Below, one piece after another: positions 27,589-37,344 of a stretch of DNA of 48,903 bases. How positions within the stretch are numbered: position 1 is the stretch's first letter; the number at the start of each line of letters is the position of its first letter. This DNA is from Paenibacillus terrae. Lineage in GTDB: Bacteria; Bacillota; Bacilli; Paenibacillales; Paenibacillaceae. The notes beneath the pieces were generated by a model. It worked only from the letters and a program-made list of their open reading frames with translations. It did not search any database and was not told where the DNA came from. The translations under genes and the position numbers were made by a program. The stretch is from positions 1 through 48,903 of the forward strand of contig NZ_JTHP01000053.1 of the NCBI RefSeq assembly GCF_000943545.1. The letters run 5' to 3'.

Positions 27589-28344
27589 TTAATCTTTTAT
27601 GATAGCTATTAATTTCTTTGCAAAAGAATGTGGGGTCAATCGATGAAAAGATATTAATTGTCCTTGAAAAATCACGTTAAAGACTCCATAAGGTGTCGGG
27701 GACAACTCCATCATTTCAGAACGATCGCGGATATGGATAATTTCGGGCTCAATATTAACTGATTTTGCAGCTTGGATAATATTTTGGGTTGCTACCTCAA
27801 GATAGGGGCACTGATCCGTTCTTAAAATTGTCAGTCCTTGATTGAAGCGTTCCAAACGTTCGTTCCAATTATCCGGAAAATATGGGTTGGGATCATCTCT
27901 AAATTTATAAACATATAGTTCAAAAGAATACGGAGCTTTTCCAACATACTCAAACCCATTTTTTTTGAAAATGCTGCTTTCGGGGGCCCAAGAAGTGTCA
28001 GCGTTGCTTAGTACAACTACCCCCTTTTTACCCAATTGTTTCGCATCCTGAATGCATTGTTGAATGAGCTGCGTACCATAACCCATACCCGTTACTCCCA
28101 CCCATAGACAGTGTATTACCATATATCCATCAGCATGCACGACTCTCCAAGCCGCTTCTCCTGGGGCGTATTCTATAAAACCTACCGGCTTTTTATCTAT
28201 TTTGAGTTGTACATAGACAAGCCCCGAATTGTATCCCTCCTCAGTCCAGTCAAGCTTTTGCTTGTAACCTGGAGCTTTTTGCATACTTCTCATACAATAG
28301 CAACCATTTTCACGAATACTATTCTTGTATAGTTCAGCGTTCAA
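27589..28344 (-). CDS. GNAT acetyltransferase, YoaP-like
   Basis: About 251 residues, the length of Bacillus YoaP. Residues 40-150 are a GNAT fold with the acetyl-CoA loop region GVTGMGYGTQLIQQCIQDAK and the motif FKKNGFEYVGK. The C-terminal part (SPTPYGVFNVIFQGQLISFH) matches the small YoaP-type domain. TTG 28344 is preferred to the TTG at 28359 because GGAGGAG lies between them as the ribosome site. It is followed closely by the carrier-protein gene, so both are probably one operon. Substrate unknown. Confidence 0.75.
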   Translation of the reverse strand: MNAELYKNSIRENGCYCMRSMQKAPGYKQKLDWTEEGYNSGLVYVQLKIDKKPVGFIEYAPGEAAWRVVHADGYMVIHCLWVGVTGMGYGTQLIQQCIQDAKQLGKKGVVVLSNADTSWAPESSIFKKNGFEYVGKAPYSFELYVYKFRDDPNPYFPDNWNERLERFNQGLTILRTDQCPYLEVATQNIIQAAKSVNIEPEIIHIRDRSEMMELSPTPYGVFNVIFQGQLISFHRLTPHSFAKKLIAIIKD

Positions 28345-28488
28345 TTTATACTCCTCCAATAATTAAGCTTTTATTTTGTTCCTCTTGCCATTCGCTTTTC
28401 TGTTCATATAATAACTTAAGTTAACTTCGACTATAGCAATCCGAATTTTCATTACCAACAAAATCCATATATCATAATATAATCGGAT

Positions 28489-28935
28489 TTAGTTTGATAT
28501 GTTTACAGTCAGCTCATGAATTATATTATCCAGTTGAACAGTGGATTCTAAATTTTTCATTACATAATTAAAAAGCCATCTGTAGCTTTCCAGCCAATGC
28601 TCCACTTGTCTAGTAGGAAAGCTCTGTTGGTCATATTTTATAGACATAAGCAGCGTGTTCCCTTTTACAGCATACCCCCTGAAGGGCACATGATGGCTTA
28701 ACGTGCTACTCATATTGCGAATCATGAGATTTTCTCCTGGTATTTGATTTAGGTAAGCTTCGTCTGAATCACCGTTAAAAATGAAGGTGCGCTCATAAAT
28801 TGCACGTTGTATATGCTCAAGCGGAATCTCACTCCACTTAGGGATATACAGCCCCTCCAGCAGCATACGAAGATCCATCATAGGCTGGTGAGACACTACG
28901 ATCTGGTGTCTGGGAGCGTGTGAGTCTTTTGGCAA
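28489..28935 (-). pseudogene. Condensation-domain-like fragment (NRPS)
   Basis: 148 codons that lack a credible start. The part GENLMIRNMSSTLSHHVPFR and VKGNTLLMSIKYDQQSFPT, followed by a helix VEHWLESYRWLFNYV, looks like the C-terminal subdomain of an NRPS condensation domain. No HHxxxDG active site is included. The 5' side is cut at about 28935, where a plus-strand fragment of another gene begins. Together with the carrier protein downstream this suggests a degraded peptide-synthesis cluster. Assignment is moderate. Confidence 0.45.
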
Positions 28936-28941
28936 GAATTA

Positions 28942-29478
28942 ACCATTCGTGCTCAAGAAGCAGCCGAGGCTTTAATGCCATTTTTTAAAGGCTTAACAAA
29001 AACTGTTCATAATGATTATTTTTTCCATGAACCCAAAATATTTACCCATTCCTTAGGTTGTCATGTATTTGCCCATTCCGCACAATCGTTTATAACAGAA
29101 GGGGCAGAAATGACTAAAATTATCTCGGAGTGGTACTGTATGGCCGCGGCCATACCAATGGGATCATTAGCTCCCGGTGGACAATTTAGTGATGCAAGCA
29201 AAGTAGTCATGGGGTATGAAGACTCTTACAGCTGGCGAAATGATAAAGGCGTCACTGTCTGGTATTCAAGGTTAGACAGCATATTATCAACGTCGCATGT
29301 CCTTGCAAGCGGCACTTTAGCAATCGGACAAACAGGTGCGCTTGTTATGAATAGTAATATTGAAGACTTTGATGTCACATCTAAAGTAGGACTGACACAC
29401 ACAATCAGTGATGGATATTTTACTAAACTGGGAATCGGAGCTATCTACCAAAAACGAATGACTGGTGATCCAGGATAA
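28942..29478 (+). pseudogene. 5'-truncated protein with possible hydrolase motif
   Basis: The frame runs from the junction near 28940 (ELTIRAQEAAEALMPFFKG) to a TGA/TAA at 29478. An internal ATG at 28972 lacks a ribosome site. THSLGCHVFAHSAQSF could be the nucleophile elbow of an alpha/beta hydrolase but the G-x-S-x-G form is incomplete. Later text (GSLAPGGQFSDASKVVMGYE, YSRLDSILSTSHVLASGTLA) is not recognised. It meets the condensation-domain fragment head to head, so both were cut by one rearrangement. Confidence 0.4.
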
Positions 29479-30023
29479 TCAATATAGGATTTCGAAACAA
29501 TCGCAAATAGCTCGGATTTAATAATTTTTCAAAACAGGACTTAGCCGATATCTGTCCAAGGTAAGGAGATCTAAAGTACCGTATTAAACATTCCGCATTA
29601 CAGCATTTCGATCATTCGCGCGAAAATTATTGATGAAAACGCCCTTGCGTACATCATTGATCAAGAACAGATGATCAATCTGCGGTTTCGCCAAGCACTC
29701 CGCGCCATTATGCTCGAAGGGCTTCAAGATAGGGTGCATTATGGCAAGGAGGCGCTTCGTGCTGAAACAACATCGGATGGAAGTTCTACCCGTGCTTAAC
29801 ACGTAGTTGGTGTGGATGATGTTCACTCTGTCTTCGCAAGCAAACTTTGCCCGACTGTGATCCGTATGATACCAGCAACTGGGGATTTATGACCGCTCGC
29901 TCCTCTTTCATAAAGGAAAATCACTCGTTCCTCGTCCTCTGGAAACCAGCGGAGTATTCGCAACGGGTCCATCCGGCCGCGGATTCTTCTTTACCCCAAT
30001 GCGCTTCGGTGAGGCACCGCAAA
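29479..30023. other. Eroded coding sequence
   Basis: On the plus strand 29590-29800 one frame stays open and reads YSISIIRAKIIDENALAY, then FRQALRAIMLEGLQDRVHYG before a TAA. It continues frameshifted as VGVDDVHSVFASKLCPTV and, further on, GVFATGPSGRGFFFTPMRFG. This is a decayed gene of unknown kind, possibly phage structural. GC content is higher than in the flanks. Confidence 0.35.
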
Positions 30024-30638
30024 TTAAGCACTTGTCTTTGCGTTAGCATTTGTCTTCTTGGAGGTCAACATTCTTTCTTTCATTTGTAGCAGCATCTCTA
30101 CCAATTCATCCCGGCTGATTAGCCTGACACTATTCGACTTAGCCAACTCATAGGCCTGGGATGTAAAGTTGCTATTGGTGACAACCCATGCACCATTTGC
30201 TTTATAGTGTGCACGTGCGCTCTGCACTTCCTGAACAGCTTTTAAGCCGACATTCTTGCTGTAGCGCTTTGCTTGTACCACAATTCGTCTCTCCCCCTTT
30301 GAAAGAATCAAATCCGCCCCGAAGTCACCAGATGCTCGTGTAACCTCAGCTTTGTATCCCTGGGATCGGAACAGATGCCCAAGATAATGTTCAAACTGGA
30401 ATCCATCCATTTTATCAATCTGTGCAATCCCGGATCTCTTTAGGCGCTCAGTTCGCTTACGCTGAATACTGATCATCAACAAAACAACACCAACCACTCC
30501 GAGCACTCCAACCACCAATGAAGCACTCCAGGATTTAGTTAACGAATATGTACCTGCGATACCTCCCAGCATGACCATACCGGCCAGCCCTTGGAACAAT
30601 TCTTCTTCCTGTTTCGACTTACTTTTCTTTCTAGCCAT
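30024..30638 (-). CDS. Membrane-anchored Mrr-type restriction endonuclease
   Basis: A 204-residue protein with two membrane helices at residues 17-58 (GLAGMVMLGGIAGTYSL, ASLVVGVLGVVGVVLLMISI) and a C-terminal Mrr-type PD-(D/E)XK domain. Catalytic pattern: FEHYLGHLFRSQGY, then GDFGADLILSK with the metal-binding Asp, and VVQAKRYSKNVG with the QxK. Mrr enzymes cut methylated or foreign DNA; the membrane-anchored form is common in Bacillales and its role is uncertain. ATG 30638 has AGTAGGAGG before it. Intact, single gene. Confidence 0.85.
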   Translation of the reverse strand: MARKKSKSKQEEELFQGLAGMVMLGGIAGTYSLTKSWSASLVVGVLGVVGVVLLMISIQRKRTERLKRSGIAQIDKMDGFQFEHYLGHLFRSQGYKAEVTRASGDFGADLILSKGERRIVVQAKRYSKNVGLKAVQEVQSARAHYKANGAWVVTNSNFTSQAYELAKSNSVRLISRDELVEMLLQMKERMLTSKKTNANAKTSA

Positions 30639-30988
30639 GATTTTCCTCCTACTAAATAAGTATAATGAACTATAAGAAAATTTTACACTTGGGACTTATT
30701 TCATACAAGATGTAAAAATGTAAAAAAGGTGAAAAGGAACTTTATAAAGCATTAATAACACTTTTCCCTGGAGAATCGGGCTTATTATTTTTAGGTATTC
30801 GGATTTTAGGGTTGAAATCATCATTTTCGATTCCCAGATGCTTATTACCCATTTAGTCGTACTATGTATTAAAAGGCTTTCCTGTGACATTAGTACTACT
30901 CTTGATTGCATAATAGTTGATAACTAGAATTCAGTATCATTTTATTACTTGTATAGCTTGTGTTATAATTTTCCACAGGCGAACTTAT
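30639..30988. other. Intergenic region
   Basis: No gene seen. The IS4 element inserted at its right edge, at the 9-bp target ACTTAGTTA. Confidence 0.4.
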
Positions 30989-30997
30989 ACTTAGTTA

Positions 30998-32038
30998 CAG
31001 GCCTGTTGATTAACCAATTATTGTGAATTTAAGGATGAAAGATATCCTTCATATTCAAGGTATATAGAAGGTATCTCCAATGAGCAGCAAGCTTATTTAG
31101 CAAGAGCAGGCGCGCAAAACGAACAAACTCCAGTGCTTCATGCTTGGGAACACGAAGGCTTAAGCGATCATACATCGTTTTTAACAGTACGTATACGATA
31201 AGCGCTGAGAACAACTGTCCATACACCGCATTTTCGGTGGTTCCAAACCGTGTTGGAATATTCAAATGTTGCTTGATCCAGCGAAAAAACAGTTCAATCT
31301 GCCAACGAGTTTTATACATCAAGGCTATTTCTTCAGCTGTGATGTGCATGAGATTCATCACCACGCGGATGTCATGACCGTGCCCATCCTCAAAAACCAC
31401 CACATGATGCCGTTTTTGAGAACGGTTCGCAGGCGTGTCTAACCGACAAGTGATATCCCGTTTCACGGGAGCGTTTTCTGGATTCCACTGTCGTAACGAC
31501 CGAGGAGTAACGAGGTGCACATTCTCTTTTAAGCGAATCACAAACCCTTGCTTTTGCTCCAGGTATCGATCGAAACGCTCGATTTTACCATAGGCTCGAT
31601 CTTGAACCAGCGTGTAGGACGGATCGGCGAGGACTTCACCCAGGGGGCCGTCATGACATACGACAGTGGTTTCTTCGACGCGCCGAGGCTGTAAAGAGGT
31701 CGCATCCCAAGCGACATGAAGCTTTACGCCGGCTCGTTCGCCATGATAAGGAGCCTAGGGCAGACGAGTCTTTCCTACCGTTACGGTGGTCGAGTCGATG
31801 AGCAGCAGTTCCTGAGGAATCTGTAAAGTTCGCCGTTCGGCTCGTCCTCGGCTTTGAAGAAGTTGGTGAAACCATGTTTTGAACACAGCAAAAGGAACCT
31901 CGGCGGCTTTCCCGGAGAAGGTAGAGTAATGAACCGTCGGCAAACCACTTAACGACGCTTGATCCACGCCGGAGCAATAGCCTTTCCACTGCTCAAGGCG
32001 GCTCTTTTTATCCTATTTTTAGTTAATCAACAGTCCTG
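30998..32038 (-). mobile_element. IS4-family insertion sequence with perfect 9-bp target duplication
   Basis: Left end CAGGCCTGTTGATTAAC and right end, inversely, CAGGACTGTTGATTAAC match at 16 of 17 positions. The direct repeat ACTTAGTTA lies at 30989-30997 and 32039-32047. Length 1041 bp. The exact duplication shows recent insertion by transposition although the transposase is now damaged. Confidence 0.9.
31029..31997 (-). pseudogene. IS4-family transposase with an in-frame amber stop
   Basis: From about DKKSRLEQWKGY (31997) the frame reads through LLLIDSTTVTVGKTRLP to a TAG at 31755-31757, then continues in the same frame (APYHGERAGVKLHVAWDATS) to the end at 31029. The distance is a multiple of three. 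Trp to stop is a likely change. The E region is YKTRWQIELFFRWIK, the Y-x2-R-x3-E-x6-K signature of IS4. First Asp is in LLLIDST. Length about 323 codons with no obvious start, somewhat short for the family. Confidence 0.85.
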
Positions 32039-32080
32039 ACTTAGTTATTATATTTCTATAAATATAATAGGAGTGATTTA

Positions 32081-32338
32081 ATGGCAGTTGTACCGAAAAC
32101 AAAAATTTATAAAGATGCTTTAAATGATACAGACCTCTTTCCCCCGAGAGATTATCACATCCAAGAAATCTATGACATCATTGAAAAGAATGTTGAGATT
32201 CCACCGAACCATTATGATGATCGTCCAGATGTAAACTTTGCGAAATGGAAAAATTATATCCATTCGGTTTTACCTTCAATAGATCTCATAGAATCACTTG
32301 TGTCCGAAGGGCGACGTGAATGGCATCGGTTTAAATAA
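32081..32338 (+). CDS. Hypothetical small protein (85 aa)
   Basis: ATG 32081 with ATAGGAG seven bases before. The product is acidic/mixed and soluble (DLFPPRDYHIQEIYDIIEKN, PSIDLIESLVSEGRREWHRF). No motif recognised. It starts 34 bases right of the IS4 target duplication, so the insertion may have changed its promoter. It could be a truncated 5' part of a longer gene. Confidence 0.5.
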   Translation: MAVVPKTKIYKDALNDTDLFPPRDYHIQEIYDIIEKNVEIPPNHYDDRPDVNFAKWKNYIHSVLPSIDLIESLVSEGRREWHRFK

Positions 32339-32649
32339 TCTAGTACCTTGGCCGAAAGTTTATCAAGTGAGAGTTTATATTTTTGACCGTCCAGTCTTGC
32401 ATTTTCTAAGACTATATCCGTGACTGTGATTGTATACTCCGGATTGTGGCTCTTTATCAAGACTTATTTTTAAGAATCCTCTATTGCTTATTAGATTAAT
32501 CATTGAATACATGTATTTATTGATTAGTTACTCCTTACAACCATGCCTATTCATCATTAGACAAAAAATGCGGATCAGAAATTAAAGAAAAGGATTTTCA
32601 AAGTAAATACAGAATACAATTAAGTACTAACTTGGGAGGTAATTTATTT
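32339..32649. other. Intergenic region with a minus-strand coding scrap
   Basis: Minus strand 32460-32330 reads SHNPEYTITVTDIVLENARL and KLSLDKLSAKVLDYL, coding-like, without start or upstream gene. The promoter of the RloC-like gene should lie in the right half. Confidence 0.35.
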
Positions 32650-34944
32650 ATGATAAATAAAATATCAAAAATAAAAAATTTCGGTATATACAAAAATTTT
32701 TCGTGGGGGAAGCTAGACCAGTTTGCAGAAAAAAATATCATTTATGGTTGGAACTATTCAGGGAAGACTACTTTATCAAGGCTATTCTCTTCTATTCGAG
32801 ATAAACAAATACATAGCAGCTATAGTAAAGGTAGTTTCAACTTATCATATTCTCTAGCTTCAGAAGAGAGAGAGATAACAGATTCCAATATTGAAGAATT
32901 CCCTTTCGATGTAAGGGTATTTAATTCTGATTTTATAAAAGATAATTTGAAGTGGGAAACCAGTAAAGAATTAAATGGAATTTCATTTGATGTTGGAGAG
33001 AATGTTCAATTAAGAAATCAAATAAATCACAACAATGAACGGATTCTAAGAATAGTCGGTTCCAATGAAAAAAAGGGAATCATAGACAAGTTTCGACCTC
33101 CTATTGATGAATTTTTGAATATAGAGAAAGAAATATCTGATGAAGCTAGAAGAATAAAAAATGATGTATTCAATAGTGTTATAGAGTTTACAAAGACACA
33201 CTTCACAAAGATAAAAGGGAAGATAATCAATAATTACAACGATTATATAATATTTGAAGCCAATGAATTGAATAAATTAAAGAAGGGCTCTATCTCAAGT
33301 AATGATAAGACTAGGCTTGAAGACTTTACGATTGAATTATCATTGGAAGAAATTTACGGAGAAGTAAAATCAGTGCTGCTAGAACAGCCAGTAAATAATG
33401 ATGTAATTACTGTTTTGGAAGAAAATGAAAAGTTGTATCATTGGGTACAACAGGGAATATCTCTTCATATGGATAGTTCAAAAGATAGACGTTGTTCATT
33501 TTGTGATAATCCTATTGGAGAAGATAGAATACTAAAACTAAATGAATATTATTCCAATGCGGCTGCTAAATTGCGTAATAGAATCGAGAAATGCAAAAAA
33601 AATATTTCAAATGAGATTGCCCTTATTGATAATTTATTACTTCCCAAAAGTAAACATGATTTCACTGAAAAGTGCCAAGATGAATATGAATCACAATTAA
33701 ATGAATTGGAGGAAGTTAGAAAACGGTACTTAGAATACTTAAACGGACTAACGATTAATCTTGAACTTAAATTAAAGGATAGCCTCTTTAACTCTGTAGA
33801 AATTGTTGAGATCGACCGCTCAATCATTACGGAGTTTCATAAATGGATTGAAGATACACAATGTATAATAAATGCTCATAATAAAATTATTGATAATTTT
33901 GTAAAAAGTCAATCGGATTCCAGGGAACAGCTCAAAAATCATTATGTTGCTATGTTCTTGAAAAATAGAGACTATTTAAACAAAGAAAATTTAAAAAATA
34001 AATGTGAACGACGGATAAGGAAGTATAAAAACTTTGTCACAAAAATAAAAAGGGAAAACTCGGAACTTGAGTCTCAGCTAAAAAGTATTTTAGCTGGGAA
34101 AGACAAGATTAATAATTTTGTAAGTGTATTCTTGAACCGAGATGATATCTCTATAGACGTTACTGAAAATGACAAATTCATTTTGAAACGTGGTGCAGAG
34201 ATTGCAGAAAACTTTAGTGAAGGAGAGAAAACAGCAATCTCATTTTCATATTTTCTTGTTGCATTAGAAAGTATGGGACTAGATAAGTTAAGAGATACAA
34301 TTATATTTATTGATGATCCAATATCAAGTTTGGATTCAAACCACATATCACAAATTTATGCATTAATTAATGCATTCTTTTTTAGACAGAACTTAATAAC
34401 AGAAACACCAGATATGCATGTTAACTGCTTCAAGCAATTGTTTATATCAACACATAATTTTGAATTTTTTTCCTTTCTCAAGGATTCAAAAAGAATCAAC
34501 AAATCGAAAACTTGCAAGTTTTATTTAATCAAACGAACTGAGAAAGATTCATCGACGATACAAAACCTACCGATACATCTGCAAAAACATAAATCTGAAT
34601 ACGTTTATCTATTTAATCTACTATTCAAGTATTATCAAGGAGGGTGTTCAGAACAAAGTGACAATATACTACTTTTGCCTAATGCTATAAGAAGATTCTT
34701 AGAAATTTATACTTTGATTAAATTACCCGGTTCTACTGAAGAAGTTGATTATAGATTAAAACGCTTGTTCAGAGAAACAACTCAACTAAAAAGCTTACAT
34801 CATTTTTCTCATTTTACTTCTTTGGATAAGATAACAAAACATGATGAACTTTTGATGAACTTACCGACGGCTGTGAGCGAACTATTTGAATTCTTAGAGA
34901 AGGATGAAATTCACTATGAATCTTTAAAAAATACTGCTCGTTAA
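32650..34944 (+). CDS. rloC: RloC-like ATPase/anticodon nuclease
   Basis: A 764-residue protein of the AAA_13/PrrC-RloC group. Walker A: GWNYSGKTTLSR (residues 30-41). Long coiled coil from about 120 to 480 with C282-S-F-C285 in the middle, a Rad50-like zinc hook. ABC signature region NFSEGEKTAISFSYF and Walker B IIFIDDPISSLDSNH. In the C-terminal part R681, E685 (RRFLE) and H717 have exactly the R-x3-E-x31-H spacing of the PrrC nuclease triad. Known RloC cuts the tRNA anticodon loop on DNA damage or phage attack. ATG 32650 follows GGGAGGT; the TTG at 32632 is not needed. The spacing and hook make this a good call; substrate tRNA is not predictable. Confidence 0.85.
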   Translation: MINKISKIKNFGIYKNFSWGKLDQFAEKNIIYGWNYSGKTTLSRLFSSIRDKQIHSSYSKGSFNLSYSLASEEREITDSNIEEFPFDVRVFNSDFIKDNLKWETSKELNGISFDVGENVQLRNQINHNNERILRIVGSNEKKGIIDKFRPPIDEFLNIEKEISDEARRIKNDVFNSVIEFTKTHFTKIKGKIINNYNDYIIFEANELNKLKKGSISSNDKTRLEDFTIELSLEEIYGEVKSVLLEQPVNNDVITVLEENEKLYHWVQQGISLHMDSSKDRRCSFCDNPIGEDRILKLNEYYSNAAAKLRNRIEKCKKNISNEIALIDNLLLPKSKHDFTEKCQDEYESQLNELEEVRKRYLEYLNGLTINLELKLKDSLFNSVEIVEIDRSIITEFHKWIEDTQCIINAHNKIIDNFVKSQSDSREQLKNHYVAMFLKNRDYLNKENLKNKCERRIRKYKNFVTKIKRENSELESQLKSILAGKDKINNFVSVFLNRDDISIDVTENDKFILKRGAEIAENFSEGEKTAISFSYFLVALESMGLDKLRDTIIFIDDPISSLDSNHISQIYALINAFFFRQNLITETPDMHVNCFKQLFISTHNFEFFSFLKDSKRINKSKTCKFYLIKRTEKDSSTIQNLPIHLQKHKSEYVYLFNLLFKYYQGGCSEQSDNILLLPNAIRRFLEIYTLIKLPGSTEEVDYRLKRLFRETTQLKSLHHFSHFTSLDKITKHDELLMNLPTAVSELFEFLEKDEIHYESLKNTAR

Positions 34945-34960
34945 TTATCAAGACACCCTC

Positions 34961-35002
34961 AGCCCCAGAAATCAGGCACAGCTACTTTCTGGGGCTCATC
35001 TT
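34961..35002. terminator. Terminator between the RloC-like and YolD-like genes
   Basis: AGCCCCAGAA pairs with TTCTGGGGCT, followed by CATCTTTT on the plus strand. The converging YolD-like gene ends at 35003, so it may serve both directions. Confidence 0.75.
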
Positions 35003-35350
35003 TTAGTGTTTTTCTATTGATAAAATATCTCTCATAGGGAAGTAATTCATACCCTCATTAAGATCCATTAGAGTCAAAATTCTTTTGATTAAATCGCACT
35101 CTATTAAAGTGCCCTTAATGCGGTGTACTGCCTTCTGTCGATAATAGGCTAATTCTATCATACAACGTTCTTCCAAATATTGATGGACTGCATAATTCAA
35201 TTCCTCTAATTCATCAGAACTTAAATAAGGTTGAGGAATGTCGTTTTGGGATAAATAAAACTCGGCAATACGTTTACGATGCTCCGGTAGTATGAAAGCA
35301 CTGTTCCATTTTTTTCGTCCATCATTTCTCAAGCCCGGATAATTTTCCAT
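35003..35350 (-). CDS. YolD-like protein
   Basis: About 115 residues. The pattern KKWNSAFILPEHRKRI, SSDELEELNYAVHQYLEE, IELAYYRQKAVHRIKGTLIE matches the YolD-like family (PF08863 type). YolD-like genes often stand beside UvrX-type Y-family polymerases and are linked to UV damage response in Bacillales; no polymerase gene lies here. ATG 35350 is preferred to ATG 35359, because AGGA lies eight bases before the former and touches the latter. Confidence 0.75.
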   Translation of the reverse strand: MENYPGLRNDGRKKWNSAFILPEHRKRIAEFYLSQNDIPQPYLSSDELEELNYAVHQYLEERCMIELAYYRQKAVHRIKGTLIECDLIKRILTLMDLNEGMNYFPMRDILSIEKH

Positions 35351-35385
35351 TCTGCACATCCTATCTTCGTTGATTTATAAAATGA

Positions 35386-35663
35386 TCACAATTTTTCATA
35401 GCTGTCACTTAAATTGTTCATAAGTTGTATTTTTAGAAGATCATTTTCTTCCGTTAGACGCTGATTCTGTCTCCTCAGTTCCTCTATTTTATTTTCTAGA
35501 GCTTGAATAATGACATCCTTAGATTCGTCAGAACGCCCGCCTTTGCGGCTATCAGCGGGTGCTAGGCCTCGTAAACGCCCAATTTCTGTGCGTAGCTCAG
35601 AATGTCCATAAAGGAATGACTTAGAAACACCTGAGCGATTTGAAACTGATTTAGGGACAAACT
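35386..35663 (-). pseudogene. Tn554 TnpC-like (DUF6262) remnant
   Basis: The minus strand reads SVSNRSGVSKSFLYGHSELR, then GLAPADSRKGGRSDESKDV and a coiled coil ALENKIEELRRQNQRLTEEN before a TGA at 35386. This matches the third gene (tnpC) of Tn554-type transposons: an HTH-like SGVS.SFLYG start and a C-terminal coiled coil. The N terminus is lost at about 35665, and no tnpA or tnpB lies nearby. Confidence 0.7.
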
Positions 35664-35698
35664 TGCACTCGGCGAAGTAAAAAAAAATAATTTTGGAG

Positions 35699-35827
35699 AT
35701 GCGCTGTTATTCTGATTTTCTCGAAAACTTAGAAGGATATAACCGTGCGGGCGACGGCTTATGGAAAGTCAAAGTCCATAATCTGGATAACGGTAAAATC
35801 GAATACCATAACCTGCCGCTGCCATAA
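35699..35827 (+). pseudogene. Short coding scrap
   Basis: A 42-residue frame (FLENLEGYNRAGDGLWKVKV, HNLDNGKIEYHNLPLP) with TTTGGAG directly before the ATG. It looks like the end of a lost gene. No family recognised. Confidence 0.25.
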
Positions 35828-35876
35828 TATTTCGGCAACTTTCGCATCTTTTTTAAAATGAATAATTACTTTTCTC

Positions 35877-37025
35877 CTAATATTTAATTCCGTATCGTAT
35901 TGCCTTATGTGTGAATGCAACTGGGTCTCTTGTTCCTTGAATGGGTTCAGTATTGTTTGAGATCCTAACTTTCAGCCACTCGATAAACCGCCCGGAGATC
36001 CCCTGCTCATTTACGTTAAAACCGCAATATTCTAAAAGTGCTTTCAAGGATTGCGGCTTATGAAATGGACTTTGTGAATATATATCTAATGCTAGCCAAA
36101 GCTCTCTTCCTGAAATGTCTTTTATAATTAGTTGATACACTTCTGGAGAGTTAAAAATTTGTGAATCCGTGGGGTTAAATCGATCTACTTTCATGGCTTC
36201 TTCAACATTTGGATAAAAGATGAAACTTACTGGATTCGGAACGAATTCGGAATAGTGTTTCAGCATTTGCATAGTGTCTTCATTATCTTCTCCATAAGGC
36301 GTTGTCATTTGAAGTAACACAAGATGGTCATTGTACCAATAAAGAGAAGCAGGAACTTTTTCTTTTAAATTCCTGGTTAAAAACATGCTTTGCTTAGGGT
36401 AGCAGCGCCACTCAAAGCCATCTAAAACAAATTTAACGATATGATGTTTAAATATGAGTTCAATCAGCTCACCAGGGATTTCGGGAACTGCAGCAGGTCC
36501 TTCGGAGGGGAGACTTTGAAGAATTTCTTCTGTTCTTCGACTTCCTCCTCCAATATAGCCAGCGGTTCCACAATGGAGCCAGTACTGCTCTCCATATTCA
36601 TCAATAAGAATCAAGCGGGGAGCCTGCAGCCACTTGAGGGCACCCAGCTGTTTATCATCATCTATAAAGTAAAATCCGTCAATGATGGCATCATACTGAT
36701 CAAAATAAGCATGAATTGTTTCAATACGTCCCATCTTGGCCAAATTTTGCTGTAATTCATCCCGGTATAGTTCGGTTTTGGAGTCATGAAATTTTGGAGT
36801 AGGAAGATTAGTAGACGTAAGCTTGTTTTTACGGTCAAGATATGCTCGTACATCCTGTTTTAAGAATAGATCTCCAGATGCTGATTCAATTACGGCTGGG
36901 AGTTCACCGTTTTTTTTCAGCAACGACAAAGTAGATCTGGAAATCTCAAGAATTTTTGTCACTTCTGATGCATAGAGTAGATTATTTTTCAAAAATAACT
37001 TGAATGTATTTTGATCCTTAATCAA
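35877..37025 (-). CDS. HTH DNA-binding protein (MerR/excisionase-type N terminus)
   Basis: About 382 residues. The N terminus (LLYASEVTKILEISRSTLSL, LKKNGELPAVIESASGDLFL, KQDVRAYLDRKNK) is a winged HTH of the excisionase/MerR type. The remaining 300 residues have GFYFIDDDKQLGALKWLQAP and LYWYNDHLVLLQMTTPYGED but no domain I recognise; the layout suggests a sensor or effector domain. TTG 37025 is preferred to GTG 37034 because GTG is part of the AAGAGGTG ribosome site six bases before the TTG. Intact and monocistronic. Confidence 0.65.
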   Translation of the reverse strand: MIKDQNTFKLFLKNNLLYASEVTKILEISRSTLSLLKKNGELPAVIESASGDLFLKQDVRAYLDRKNKLTSTNLPTPKFHDSKTELYRDELQQNLAKMGRIETIHAYFDQYDAIIDGFYFIDDDKQLGALKWLQAPRLILIDEYGEQYWLHCGTAGYIGGGSRRTEEILQSLPSEGPAAVPEIPGELIELIFKHHIVKFVLDGFEWRCYPKQSMFLTRNLKEKVPASLYWYNDHLVLLQMTTPYGEDNEDTMQMLKHYSEFVPNPVSFIFYPNVEEAMKVDRFNPTDSQIFNSPEVYQLIIKDISGRELWLALDIYSQSPFHKPQSLKALLEYCGFNVNEQGISGRFIEWLKVRISNNTEPIQGTRDPVAFTHKAIRYGIKY

Positions 37026-37344
37026 ATTAAGCACCTCTTATCGAAAGGTATTTTTCTCCATTATAAGATCATTCGATTAGGAAAACAAATAAATAATATG
37101 ATCATATTATTTCGAATTTTTCAGGCATATTAGATTTGGATATAAAAACCAGCAAGCTTTAATAATTTGTGACCGACAAGTATCATCCGAAATCTTGGCG
37201 AGCCGTATACACGACTGAACCCCTCCAAACTCGTGAATCGATTGTAAATACTCAAATGGGGCAAAACCTAGAAACATTGAATGGCCATTACATTATCAAT
37301 AAATAAATATGTTCCTTGTTCCTAACTTTTTCTCCATACTTATT
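37026..37344. other. Intergenic region with a plus-strand coding scrap
   Basis: From GTG 37169 to TAA 37306 a 45-codon frame reads VTDKYHPKSWRAVYTTEPL and SIVNTQMGQNLETLNGHYI. It has coding character without ribosome site. Otherwise AT-rich promoter DNA. Confidence 0.3.
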
